From assembly GCA_025024175.1 (NCBI GenBank), contig QCXZ01000064.1, positions 42,305,325-42,369,324 on the forward strand: 64,000 nt of DNA, given 5' to 3'. Numbering within the stretch: the stretch's first letter is position 1; each line of letters opens with the position of its first letter. The translations under genes were made by a program, and so were the position numbers. The notes under the pieces were generated by a model. It did no database searches, was not told where the DNA came from, and saw only the letters and a list, made by a program, of their open reading frames with translations. Source of the DNA: Rhyzopertha dominica (Eukaryota; Arthropoda; Insecta; Coleoptera; Bostrichidae). Below are positions 11,190 through 21,458 of this stretch, one piece after another.

Positions 11190-11609
11190 ATACTGGCCGC
11201 CAAGAAAAATAAATGTCCTACTTCCGAAAGGCATTTTTTTTAATATTTAAACAAAAATTGAATTATCACTTCTACTCAATCTTCGAAGCGTATAAAGTTA
11301 ATTCAGAATTAATCTGTGTTTCTCTGGACCACTCAGAGTTTTAACTATAGCTTAACTAAATATTCCCACCTATCTACCCCCCTATACCTAACATAAAAAT
11401 ATATCCCTGTATACAAAAAAAAAACTTTAACGCCCAACCAAAACATGTTCTAAAAAGTATAATCCTCATTTAATTTCTCCAAATAAATACTTAACGCGAA
11501 TGTTTTACGAATGTTTGTGACCACTGTAGAAAGACCTATACTCTCTGTCGACCGCACTGGACACTAACACTAATCACAATCATCCCAGTTTGCCCGTTGT
11601 TGGTGTCTA
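11190..11609 (-). other. Untranslated 3' part of the Gypsy provirus
   Basis: About 420 bp between the env-like frame and the 3' LTR. It is AT-rich with many stops; I recognise no domain. Confidence 0.45.
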
Positions 11610-11954
11610 CTAGTCTCCGGTCAGCTGCTTCTCCTGGGGCAGAAGTCCTCCTTGATTGTAGCTCCTAGTTAATACTCTATATGGGTGCAAAAATACTTTA
11701 TAAATGGGTAAGGAGATAAGAAAGGATGCAAGGAAATCGCATGCCCGGTCTATTGCTTGCACATGTACTGTTGTTACTTCATTACGCTGTACAATCTGTA
11801 TGTTCTTCCTCTCGCTGGTGTAGTCCTGTTCAGCCTCTGGGCAGGGTGAAATGTCTTTTAAAGAAACTACACTCACATTAACGTTTGGTCCGCGGCAGTC
11901 ATACACTATAAAGGCCTGGATTTCCACAAAAGTTAATATGGTCACGTAGATCAA
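11610..11954 (-). pseudogene. Env-like glycoprotein N-terminal fragment
   Basis: A 114-codon frame in the position of env, between integrase and the 3' LTR. It starts with a hydrophobic segment that could be a signal peptide. It continues with a 'VYDCRGPNVNVSVVSLKD' stretch and a following Cys-Pro. This cysteine and N-glycosylation pattern resembles the N-terminus of glycoproteins shared by some insect Bel/Pao or Gypsy retroelements and chuvirus-like viruses; that is my recollection of the family, not a search. The remainder of the protein is missing or scrambled. Non-functional. Confidence 0.45.
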
Positions 11955-12112
11955 TGTAGATATCAGGTTCTTTTAATGTTTATGCACACCCGGTGTAATC
12001 ACAGTTAGTTAGTGGCACTTGTGGTATCGTTTATATCCATAAATTAAGAAAATTCAATAATTATAATACTAATAATCGCAATGTATATCTATTTAGCTTG
12101 TAACTAACAAAT

Positions 12113-12568
12113 TTAGAATTTTCGAAGTGACTTAATCGAATTCTGAAAACGTAAATCGTTTAGGGGGTCTATGTGGTCTGTTAGACACCCTAACACCTTC
12201 GCGAATTTCCGCCCCAAGGGAGCTGGAGGTTCTTCTATAACCGGCTGGACAGGTGCTTGTCCAAATCCTTGGATAATCACCCGTGCAGCATCGGCTGGCT
12301 TTACCGGTTCTGATAATGCTTCAGACTCTTCTACGAATTCTAAATTTAATTTTGGAATAGCATCCGTCGGCTGATCGCTTTCTGAATAGTTGTCGTACGA
12401 ACAAGGCTTTAAACGATTCGCATGTACTATAACTTCTTTGTGACTATTTAATTTTTTGACTCGATAGGTCACCGGACCTTTAATTTCAATAATACGGTAA
12501 GGTCCTTTCCATGGTTTTGTTAACTTTTTAGATAACCCTGTTCCAATAGCAGGATCATGCAGATACAC
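12113..12568 (-). pseudogene. Integrase C-terminal (GPY/F-like) region of the Gypsy provirus
   Basis: A 151-codon frame downstream of the integrase core. 'KPWKGPYRIIEIKGPVTYRV' and 'VHANRLKPC' fit the chromatin- or DNA-binding C-terminal module of Gypsy integrases. It is separated from the core (12836-13357) by stops and frame changes. The acidic and proline-rich tail has no recognisable domain. Confidence 0.75.
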
Positions 12569-12835
12569 AAGTTGGCCTAAATAAAAATTCCTTATCTTTA
12601 CTTTTCTTATTATATTGATATGTCTGCTTGTCGCGCGCAGTTTTTAAATTTTCTCTAACGGTAGTGTACACGTTATTTAAACGTCCAAGCAATTCAGAGA
12701 CGTAATTATGATCAGAGTCGTACTTAACGGATTGAGGTCTTATAATGTCATCGAATGGGAAAATTGGATCCCTTCCGTAAAGTAATAAAAATTGGGTATA
12801 ACCCGTGGCACTATGTATATTGAATCTATATCACA

Positions 12836-13450
12836 TTAACACATACGGAATCCAACTATCCCAATCCTGTTGCTTCTGGACACGTAGTGAGATATTACGT
12901 CCTTAAAAACGCGATGACTTCTTTCGATCATACCATTCGATTGTGGATGGAACGGAGTCATCTGAAGCTTTTCAATTTGCAAGAACTTACAAATATCTTT
13001 CATTAGTTTGGATATAAAATTTGTGCCTTGATCGGTAAGTAATTGTTTTGGCGTACCGTGCCTAGAAATGATTTCGGTAACGAAAATTTTGGCAATAGTT
13101 TCACTTTTTTGATCTGGCATAGGAAAAGCTTCTACATACTTTATAAATGCGTCCTGAAATGTAAGCAGATACTTGTTTCCCTGATACGAAGTTACAAATG
13201 GACCACAAACATCCATGGATACTCTCTCAAATGGGTTTAAAATTTCTGGAAGATTTTGAAGTGGTGCTCTATTAAGATGTGGAGATGTTTTACGTTCGCT
13301 GCATGATTTACATTCTTGGCAGTATTTAATAACGTCAGCTTTCATATTAGGCCCCAAAAATCTAGACTGAATGAGAAATAACGTTTTTGATTGGCCCTGA
13401 TGTCCACAATACGGTAAATTATGGAAGTCGTGTTCTAATGTACGACTTAG
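12836..13450 (-). pseudogene. Integrase zinc finger and catalytic core of the Gypsy provirus
   Basis: The core (13357-12836) shows Asp in 'VSMDVCGPF', Asp in 'LLTDQGTNF', and Glu in 'GMIERSHRVFKDV', the D,D-35-E triad. Upstream on the same strand, in a shifted frame, lies the HHCC-type zinc-binding part ('LPYCGHQGQSKT', 'YCQECKSC'). It would insert cDNA copies into the genome if intact; frameshifts near 13365-13440 and a premature end at 12836 show that it is not. Confidence 0.85.
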
Positions 13451-13687
13451 GAGCTACTAAAACATCTTTTGACAACTTTTCTATAGATTTGTACAGCAAA
13501 CCTTCGTTATCAATAAAATAATCAATGTCGTTGTCAAGTAAGTCTAATTTAATCTGTTGCAAAAATGATCATTTTGTTGAGCCCTGATAATTGCATCTTT
13601 ATCCCAAATCGGTAGGAATAGTGGTTCCTGTTCGACTTGTTTAATGGAAGCGATTTTTGAATCAACATCACACACTAAAAGAAAAAC

Positions 13688-14060
13688 TTACTGGATCATG
13701 GTATAAATAATATCCCAGTCTAACGTATTTAACGGGAAATCAAATTTGGACAGGGCGATTTTGTGATCCTGAGCATGCACACAAATATTCCTTAATTCCC
13801 AAAAAGCATTCCATAGAGTTAAATATGCCTGTTGGTCATAGTAATCACTTTTAGTTACTAAATAGTATATATTTCTTAGTGGTAACGAAAGTATCGCGAC
13901 CTCTCCTACGTCCTTGTTTTGATCTTTTAATTCTTGAACACAACCAAATAACTTTTTAAATTCGCGAGCTATTCCTTGACTCATGCTGAAATCTTTAGAG
14001 ACGCACAGTACTAGTGAATAGTTTTCTTCTACTGAAAAATTGTACTTTTCTGGACCTTTA
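13688..14060 (-). pseudogene. Macrodomain (OARD1/TARG1-like) within Gypsy pol
   Basis: The frame between RNase H and integrase does not look like a retroelement protein. From about 14060 down to 13688 it reads like an OARD1/C6orf130-type macrodomain: 'SLVLCVSKDFSMSQGIA' (ADP-ribose loop 1), then 'FKKLFG.VQELK.QNK..GEVA', 'IYYLVTK' with the Lys that acts in OARD1, and a C-terminal 'LDWDIIYTMI'. The second loop, normally MPRIGCGLD with the catalytic Asp, is here SKFDFPLNT, so this copy looks inactive. The family binds ADP-ribose and removes it from proteins. A frameshift separates it from RNase H. I am fairly confident of the fold, less of its role. Confidence 0.72.
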
Positions 14061-15099
14061 CCCGAGAATTCGTAACTTTGTTACTTTTAAGAAACTCAAT
14101 GATCTCTTTTGAGTGTTTATAAGTAGGTAATTTAGCAACTATTGTGAAACAACGACTGAGTGCATCCACATTTCCGTGTTTTCTACCTTGCCTGTGAATT
14201 ATTTCGAAATCGTAATTTGAAAGTTGTAAATTCCATCTAGCTAGTTTGGAACTGGGATCTTTTAAGTTCATCAGCCACTTTAAAGGTCTGTGATCCGTAA
14301 TAATTGTAAATTTTCTACCATAAAGATAACAGCGGAAGTGTTTCACACTTTCGACAACCCCGAATAGTTCTAATTCTGTTGCTGAATAATTACTTTGGGC
14401 TTTATTAAGCTTTTTGCTGAAAAAAGCAATGGGTTTCTCAAATCCCTCATCTAGTTGACTAAGTATAGCTCCTATACCTACACTACTAGCATCTGTGGCT
14501 AGGATGAAAGGTTGCGAAAAATTTGGATGAGCTAATACGGTATTTGAAGTAATAGCATTTTTAAGAGTTTGAATGGCCTGAAGTTCTTTCTCGGTTAAGT
14601 CAAATTTAGCCCCTTTTTTTGTTAAGTTCGTTAGCGGCACAGCAGTGGTAGCAAAATTTGGTATAAATCGTCTATACCAGCTTACTAACCCTAAAAATCC
14701 GCGTAATTCACGTACATTCTTCGGAATAGGAAAATTTTCAATCGCTGAAAACTTTTCCGGATCTGGTTTAATTCCCTGTTTATCGATTAGATGTCCTAAA
14801 TATTTTATTTGGTCTTTTAGAAATTGGCACTTACTAGGATTTAACTTAATGTTCGCCTGTCGGAGTCTATCGAAAACGGTTCTTACTTTTTGAATATGAT
14901 CGGCGGCATCTTTGGAACTGAAAACAATTATGTCGTCCAAGTAAGCTAAACAAATGTCACCTGTCAAACCTGACAGAGTAACATTTATGAATCTTTGGAA
15001 AGTACTGGGGCTGTTAACCAACCCAAAGGGCATTTTGGTGAATTCAAAATGGTGGCCTAAAGTGGAGAATGCTGTCTTTTCTGTATCAGCTTCCTCCAT
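14029..15099 (-). pseudogene. Reverse transcriptase (palm/thumb) and RNase H of the Gypsy provirus
   Basis: A 356-codon frame with 'FGLVNSPSTFQRFIN' (RT motif), 'CLAYLDDIIVFS' (catalytic YLDD), 'YLGHLIDKQGIKPDPEK' and 'LRGFLGLVSWYRRFIPNF'. The RNase H follows: 'ILATDASSVGIGAILSQ', 'YSATELELFGVVESVKHFR', 'ITDHRPLKWL', 'HGNVDALSR'. This is the longest undamaged piece of the provirus. It is separated by a frameshift near 15100-15190 from the N-terminal RT part. Confidence 0.9.
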
Positions 15100-15193
15100 G
15101 TCGATTTGATGGTATGCTGAACGAACATCGAGAGAACTAAAGAAAGTAGCGTTTCCAAAATAATCAAAGCTTTCTTGTAAATTTGGTAGTGGA

Positions 15194-15619
15194 TTAATCC
15201 CTTTTTGTTACAGCATTAAGTCTTCGATAATCGATACACATACGAATTTTTCGCTCGCCATTAGGTAGATCTTTAACAATTAAGACGACCGGTGCCGACC
15301 AGGGTGAATTAGATGGTTTTATGATATTTGCATCCAGTAACCTGTCAAGCTCTTGTTGAAGGACAGGTCTTTGATGGTAGGGTACTCTGTAGGGGCGCTT
15401 TGCAATTGGTGCGGTATTTTCGGTTACAATTTGGTGCTTTACTTTAGTGGTACTGGTTAAAACTTCATTATCTAGGCTAAATATATTCGCGTACTCGGTA
15501 ACTAGTGATATAACGAGCTGTTCAGTCTCCTTACTTAAATGGCTTAGCTTTAATTGTTCTAAAATGCTGGCCTGTATATCTTTACTTTGGTTTACGCGAT
15601 CAAAATTACTATCACTCAC
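15194..15619 (-). pseudogene. Reverse transcriptase N-terminal part of the Gypsy provirus
   Basis: A 141-codon frame with the fingers region of a Ty3/Gypsy RT: 'KRPYRVPYHQRPVLQQELD', 'IIKPSNSPWSAPVVLI', 'KIRMCIDYRRLNAVT'. It continues into the YLDD-containing frame after a frameshift, and is preceded by a linker from the protease frame. Confidence 0.88.
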
Positions 15620-15785
15620 TTTACTTAAACTATCAGTAGGCGCATTCCGATTTCTAGAACTGCCCGCTGTAAATATTTTCCCCTAATGGAACAAACTTCC
15701 ACTTCCGTTAAATAAACTATTGAAATTTGTTGATTCCAAATATGTAAAATATCCTCTCCAAATGATATAATAGTCTTATTTTCTA

Positions 15786-16055
15786 TTAGAAAGTACCTAT
15801 AAGACCATCGGTTTTTATTAAATCATCTTCGCAAATAACCATGTTATGACAAGAAAAATTTTGTTGTTCAGTACCTAGCGTAACTAATGCCGTACCTTCG
15901 GCTAAAACAGTGTGCCCAGTAATACCAGTCAGAATATAGTCATTACTCCTATCAATTTCTGCCTGTTGAACACAGTGTCTTGCCAAAATGGAAACTTCTG
16001 AGCCGCTATCTACAAAAAAAACTGCGATTTCTACCGTTTGCAAATAAATGAACAC
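15786..16055 (-). pseudogene. Retroviral-type aspartic protease of the Gypsy provirus
   Basis: 'VFFVDSGSEVSIL' carries the Asp-Ser-Gly active-site triplet of pepsin-like retroviral proteases, followed by 'ILTGITGHTVLAEG' as flap and core. It would process the polyprotein. The frame ends early by frameshift, although codons in adjoining frames continue toward the RT. Confidence 0.75.
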
Positions 16056-16059
16056 ACAG

Positions 16060-16424
16060 TTTTCTTTAACGCTGTATATGTTACATTAGGTACTTGCGCT
16101 ATATTTTTACTTTTAATAATTGTTTCGAAATTTTGAATTTTCGTGGAGGTTTCCACCCTTCGGTCTGGGGAACGATCAAAGGGTAAGTTTAGTTTAAAGA
16201 ATTTTGATTGTTGTCGTGTGTTGCTGATGATTCGCGTTATTACTCGTATTTCGAAAATAGCTGCTTGTACCAATACGTGAAACCTCATTTCGGGATGAAT
16301 TTCGATTTAAGTTTCTACCTTGAGCTTGTGAACTATTTAGTTCTTCTGAAGGAGGTCTAGGTCGCTCATATGATTTGCGATTCCGTTTATAATTGCGGTA
16401 GCGGGCTATGTCCATCCGCTCCAA
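16060..16424 (-). pseudogene. gag C-terminal remnant fused to 5' LTR remnant
   Basis: Basic, Asn/Ser/Arg-rich codons ('RNYKRNRKSYERPRPPSEE') from the gag tail and gag-protease linker. The apparent start (16424) lies inside the LTR remnant, because a deletion joined LTR position 16394 directly to gag; no zinc knuckle remains. Confidence 0.55.
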
Positions 16425-16516
16425 CGACTGTCGTAAGCATTTCTTAACTTCCTGCTACTATTACATCGATAATTTAGAAAAATACAAAAATTTGGAATAC
16501 CCTAGGAGTATAACAA
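16394..16516 (-). repeat. 5' LTR remnant (123 bp)
   Basis: Matches 11070-11189 of the 3' LTR from 'gcggtagcgggctatgtcc' to 'gtataaca'. The rest of the LTR, the primer-binding site and most of gag are deleted; the joint lies at 'gcggtag', a possible microhomology. Confidence 0.8.
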
Positions 16517-17490
16517 GACCATTCGTTTAACTTAATACGAAAATATGAAGCTTTCCATAAAAAGTCCCTTTATTACATCAGAACCGAAGCGAAGACGACC
16601 ATTAAGAAACTCAATTGNTCAAATTAACTATATTAGAGACCATTCGTTCGACTTAATACGGAAATCTCTAATGCTTTCATCACACAGTCCCTTCATTACA
16701 TCACATCGGAAGCGGACACGACTATTAAGAATCACAATTGGTCAGACTAATAATATTATAGACTATNCGATCAACTTAATACGGCAATCTCTTATGCTTT
16801 CTGGAAATATTATTCCCTTCATTATAGCACAACAAGAGCTAAAACGACCACCGAAAAACTCAATTGGTCAAATTAACAATATGACAGACCATTCGTTCAA
16901 CTTAATACGGATATCTCTTAANCTTTCCATAAACAGTCCCTTTATTACATCACATCGGAAGCAGAGACGACCATTAAGAAACACTATTGGTCAAACTAAC
17001 AATATTATAGACGATTCGTTCAATTTAATACGAAAATCTCTTAAGCTTTCCAGAAACAGTTCCTTCATTACATCACATCGGAAGCGGAAACGACCATTAA
17101 GAAACATAATCTGTCAAACTAACAATATATAGACGATTCATTCGACTTAATACTGCAATATCTTATAAATTCTGGAAACATTCCCTATGCTATATAGCAC
17201 AACGGAAGCTTAAACGAACATGTAAAAACTCAATTGGTCAAGCTAACAATATTATATACGATTCGTTCAACTTAATACACCAATCTCTTACGCTTTTTGC
17301 AAACATTCCCTTCATTATAGCACAATGGAGTCTAAAACGAACACCGAAAAACCCAATTGTTCAAATTAACCCCTTCATTGCATCACAATTTTGGTGGCCA
17401 TTCGTTCAACTTAATGAGGCAATCTCTTATGTTTCTGAAAATATTCCCTTCATTATAGCACAACGGAAGCTAAAACGACCACCGAAAAAT
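16517..17490 (+). repeat. Satellite 1 array, inner left arm
   Basis: Plus-oriented sat1 continuing from 10395 across the Gypsy insertion, with the same 123-bp period and the same two monomer variants. An open frame of 195 codons (16545-17132) is again a product of the 41-codon period. It stops at 'accgaaaaat', where the non-satellite core begins. Confidence 0.88.
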
Positions 17491-17691
17491 TAAATGCTAA
17501 TTGACGAACAGACTTGATGAACACATCCAAAAAACTGAACTGTTTCAAGACAAATTCTTTAACCTAACGTCACAAATTGCTCAAATAATTCAAGTAACAA
17601 ACGATAACATGTAACCTGAATCAGCAAGTGGTTCAGGCGCGACTGAAGTTTGAAATTCCTAGACTAATAAGAAAGCACGTATCAAGTTGCC
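17491..17691 (+). repeat. Inner inverted segment (Bel/Pao gag N-terminal sequence), left copy
   Basis: About 200 bp that recur inverted at 18259-18448. Read on the plus strand it encodes 'SQIAQIIQVTNDNM' but has stops. It directly adjoins sat1, as does its partner, so the boundary between the satellite and this segment is the same in both arms. Confidence 0.7.
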
Positions 17692-17744
17692 TACTACATC
17701 AGGTAGCGATGAAGTAAATAACCAATCGAATACAAATGTAACTA

Positions 17745-18446
17745 GTTCTTGACTTTGAAGGTTCTATAAACTGTTCTGTATCCAATGGCTTCTAGCATGT
17801 TCAGTTTGCTACTGAGGAAATTTAGAAGCTCAGACAAAGTAGGAACTTTATCGTTGTATCTTTGAAAACAATAAATGGTATCAATATTACAGCTCAGCTT
17901 TTAATAGGTTGATTTACAGATTTTAAGCATTGCACATGATTTTGCAATGTGTTAATTATATAACGTAAAGATACGAGTCTCGATACATAGTTAGCATGTC
18001 TAAGATTGATGTGACGTGATTATTAATAATGCGTCTTTTGTTGTTATATCTTTTTTGAAGCACTGACCACCCTGTTATAATTTTCTTCAGTAGTTTCAAG
18101 AGAGCGCAGAAGATCAGCGGCTTCTCTTAATGAAGCTCTTAAGTACGTTAGCTTTTGCAAATCTGGTAATTCTTCATTGGATGAATTAATGAGAAAAAAG
18201 TCACTATATTCTCTCCATAAAGCAAAATTACCATCAAATGAAGGTAGTGCAATTGTTGGCAACTTGATACGGGTTTTCTTATTAGTCTGGTAATTAGAAA
18301 CTTCACCACTTGCTGCACAGGTTGCATATTATCGTTTGTTAGTTGAATTATTTGAGCAACTTGTGACATTATATTATAGAATTAGTCATGAAACAGTTCA
18401 GTTAGTTGGATGTGTTTTATCAAGTTTTTGTTCGTCAATTAGCATT
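17745..18446 (-). pseudogene. Bel/Pao retrotransposon gag fragment (DUF1759-like) at the centre of the fold
   Basis: On the minus strand the frame with 'LPTIALPSFDGNFALWREYS', 'LQKLTYLRASLREAADLL' and 'TEENYNRV' (18262-18050) is characteristic of the gag/DUF1759 region of Bel/Pao polyproteins. Upstream codons give 'MSQVAQIIQLTNDNM'. Further down, 'VPTLSELLNFLSSKLNM' (about 17860-17810) matches the region that follows DUF1759. Stops and frameshifts break it and no protease or RT is present. This is an old capsid-gene fragment caught between inverted satellite arms. Confidence 0.65.
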
Positions 18447-18448
18447 TA

Positions 18449-20322
18449 ATTTTTTGGTGGTCGTTTTAGCTTCCGTTGTGCTATAATGAAGGGAATGTTT
18501 TCAGAAACATAAGCAATTGCCGTATTAAGTTGAACGAATCGTCTATAATATTGTTAATTTGATCAATTGTGTTTTTCGGTGGTCGTTTTAGCTTCCGTTG
18601 TGCTATAATGAAGGGAATGTTTTCAGAAAGCATAAGAGATTGCCGTTTTAATTGAAGGAATAGTCTTTAATATTGTTAGTTTGACCAATTGTGTTTCTTA
18701 ATGGTCGTCTCCGCTTCCGATGTAATGTAATGAATGGACTGTTTCCAGAAAGCATAGGAGATTTCCGTATTAAGTTAAACGAATGGTCTCTATTATTGTT
18801 AATTTGACCAATTGAGTTTATTCGTGGCCGGTTTAGCTTCCGTTGCGCTATAATGAAGGGAATGTTTCCAGAAAGCATAAGAGATTGCCGTTTTGTTGTT
18901 GAACAAATGGTCTATAATATTGTTAGTTTGACCAATTGTTTCCTAATGGTCGTCTCTGCTTCCGGGGTGATGTAATGAAGGGACTATTTCCAGAAAGCAT
19001 AAGAAATTGCCGTATTAAGTTAAACGAATCATCTATAATATTGTTAGTTTGATTAATTGTGTTTCTTAATGGTCGTCTGCGCTTCCGATGTGATGCAATG
19101 AAGGGACTGTTTCCAGAAAGCATAAGAGATTTCCGTATTAAGTTGAGCAAATAGTCTCTAATATTGTTAATTTGAACTATTGATTTTTTCCGTGGTCATT
19201 TTAGCTTCCGTTGTGCTATAATGAAGGAAATGTTTCCAGAAAGCACAAGATATTGCCGTATTAAGTTGAACGAATCGTCTATAATATTGTTAATTTGCCC
19301 AATTGTGTTTCTTAATGGTCGTCTCGGCTTCCGATGTGATGCAATGAAGGGATTGTTTCCGGAAAGCTTAAGAGATTTCGGTATTAAGTTAAACACATCG
19401 TCTATAATATTGTTAGTTTGACCAATTGTGTTTCTTAATGGTCGTCTCAGCTTCCGATGTGATGTAATGAATGGACTGTTTCCAGAAAGCTTAAGAAGTT
19501 TCCGTTTTAAGTTGAACGAATGGTCTCTAATATTGTTAATTTGATCAATTGTGTTTTTCGGTGGTCGTTTGAGCTTCCGTTGTGCTATAATGAAGGGAAT
19601 GTTTCCAAAGAGCATAGGAGATTGCCGTTTTTATTTGAACGAATCTTCTATAATATTGTTAGTTTGACCAATATTGTTTCTTAATGGTCGTCTCCGTTTC
19701 CGATGTGATGCAATGAAGGGACTGTTTCCAGAAAACATAAGAGATTTCCGTATTAAGTTGAACGAATGGTCGCTAATATTGTTAATTTGACCAATAGAGT
19801 TTTTCCGTGGTCGTTTTAGCTTCCGTTGTGCTATAATGATGGGAATGTTTCCAGAAAGCATAAGAGATTGCCGTATTAAGTTGATCGACCGATCTCTAAT
19901 ACTGTTAATTTGATCAACTGTATTTTTCGGTGGTCGTTTTAGATTCCGATAATGAAGGGAATGTTTCTAGAAAGCATAAGGGGTTGCCGTTTTATGTTGA
20001 ACGAATCGTCTATAATATTGTTAGTCTGACCAATTGTGTTTCTTAATAGTCGTCTCCGCTTCCGATGTGATGTAATGTTGGGAATGTTTCCAGAAAGCAT
20101 AAGAGATTTCTGTATTAAGTAGAACGAATGGTCTCTAATATTGTTAATTTGACCAATTGAGTTTTTCCGTGGTCGTTGTAGCTTCCGTTGTGCTATAATG
20201 AAGGGAATGTTTCCAGAAAGCATAAGAGATTTGCCGTATTAAGTTGAACGAATCGTCTATAATATTGTTAGTTTGACCAATTGTGTTTCTTAATGGTCGT
20301 CTCCGCTTCCGATGTGATGTAT
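18449..20322 (-). repeat. Satellite 1 array, right arm (inverted)
   Basis: About 15 monomers in the orientation opposite to 1770-3176 and 16517-17490. Landmarks 'ccgtattaagttgaacgaat' and 'gaccaattgtgtttcttaat' repeat at about 123-bp spacing, again as A/B variants. Several 41-residue-period open frames on the minus strand (for example 19196-19615) are satellite by-products. Confidence 0.9.
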
Positions 20323-20640
20323 ACAGTCTTTTAGTGCTTCGTTATTGTTTCTTAATGTTTCAGATATAATATTAACAGCACCAGCTGTTATAAGTGACTT
20401 TCTAAATTACCTGTCTGCTTCACGCTAGCAGGCACTTCTTATGCACCAACGTAGTTTTAACTGCAGTATTGGTTAGTGCTTTGTTGATGCTTTGTGCTGC
20501 CCCTTTTGCCATATCAACAGCACCAGCCGTTTCTGAAATATCAGCAACTCTCTAAATTTTGTCGCAGTCAACTTCGCACTGCAGCGGGAACGCATCAAGC
20601 AAACATTTATCGGTAATGTAGAGAACTACTAATGCTAGTG
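20323..20640 (-). repeat. Right terminal inverted segment of the satellite locus
   Basis: Reverse complement of parts of 1346-1769, sharing 'cttttgccatat', 'caccagccgtttctgaaat' and 'gcaactctctaaattttgtc'. It gives the locus matching ends. Confidence 0.65.
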
Positions 20641-20825
20641 GTTTTATTTTTTATATATGAATGATCTTTACCATGTTTTATACAATTAGCCAGCTTATTA
20701 TGTTATTGCAAATGATAGAAAAACACTCATACATAACATCCATGCCTTGGGCAGGACTCGAATTCGCTATCTCAGAGCCCACAGCAGGTTACCCTATTAC
20801 CGAGACCAGCTATTGTGGTTATTGT
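20641..20825 (-). repeat. tRNA-derived SINE
   Basis: Read on the minus strand it starts with a tRNA-like head: a box A-like 'TAGCTGGTCTCGGTAA' (20812-20797), then a box B-like 'CGAATTCGAGTCC' (20766-20754), with tRNA-like spacing. A body shared with 1226-1345 follows and it ends in an A/T-rich tail. I do not call it a tRNA gene because no matching acceptor stem is visible. Confidence 0.6.
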
Positions 20826-21424
20826 TATAGACAGAACCAACGGCAACGGGGTAAAAAACTTCTATCTGGTTCGATGGAACCCTAGCAATTCACAATATTT
20901 TTTGTTTCATAGATGGTGGGCGATCTACAAACAGTACTGGAGTACATTAATTTTAAAACAACGTAAAACACATTTGTTTTGAAAAATAATAACTATATTC
21001 CTGCTTCATACTCGACTTCAAATGGTCTGGTAATGTCTAGATTTTTTTTAAATGCATCTTGGGACCTGTCTTTTTNCTATTTGATGTTTTTTAACTCTTA
21101 TTTGTCATTGAATGTGTTAAGTTTTAAATCATAAAAATTACATTTCCTCAGATGCTTTCCGACCTTCTACCACTGATATCAATGAATTTTTATGCTTGAA
21201 GTTGTATTGCTAAGAAGGCTAAATTAATGTTCCCCGAGATGCGAAAAAGTTAATGGATATTTTTCCAACTTCTTATGCTGTACTAAATTAGGCTTTATTT
21301 CTTCTTTTAGATTAACTTTCTGCAACAAAGGTGTGGATTGCTCAGAGGCAAAGCACTTTATTTTTTGCGATTGCGATATGTCACTACATACTATGTCAAT
21401 TCTTGGTTTGCTTTTAACACATGT
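20826..21424. other. Unassigned AT-rich sequence
   Basis: About 600 bp with no gene or repeat I can support; one undetermined base at 21076. Confidence 0.4.
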
Positions 21425-21454
21425 ACAGGGTGTCCTGTTTCCGTTGTAATTGTA

Positions 21455-21458
<4 letters not shown>
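21425..21458 (+). repeat. Terminal fragment of a CAGGGTGTCC-type MITE
   Basis: 'acagggtgtcctgtttccg' followed by 'ttgtaattgtag' matches the ends of the repeat at 47636-48784 and 49028-49135. Only the end survives, cut off by a TA microsatellite. Confidence 0.55.

Larger units (their letters stand above)
10396..16516 (-). mobile_element. Decayed env-bearing Ty3/Gypsy provirus with a macrodomain
   Basis: A minus-strand LTR retrotransposon inside sat1. The order on the minus strand is: remnant 5' LTR, gag tail, aspartic protease, reverse transcriptase, RNase H, macrodomain, integrase, env-like fragment, 3' LTR. The ends are TG...CA type and the insertion is flanked by a 4-bp duplication (agac at 10392-10395 and 16517-16520). 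Each domain is broken by frameshifts or stops, so it is an old copy. The 5' LTR is reduced to 123 bp by a deletion that also removed the primer site and most of gag. Confidence 0.88.

Noticed and set aside
1770..17490. CRISPR-like array
   Set aside because: The repeats are contiguous 123-bp satellite monomers without unique spacers, in a eukaryotic genome.
20754..20815. tRNA gene on the minus strand
   Set aside because: Box A and B-like sequences are present but no acceptor-stem pairing or discriminator end is seen, and the sequence continues into a repeated body; SINE head is the better reading.
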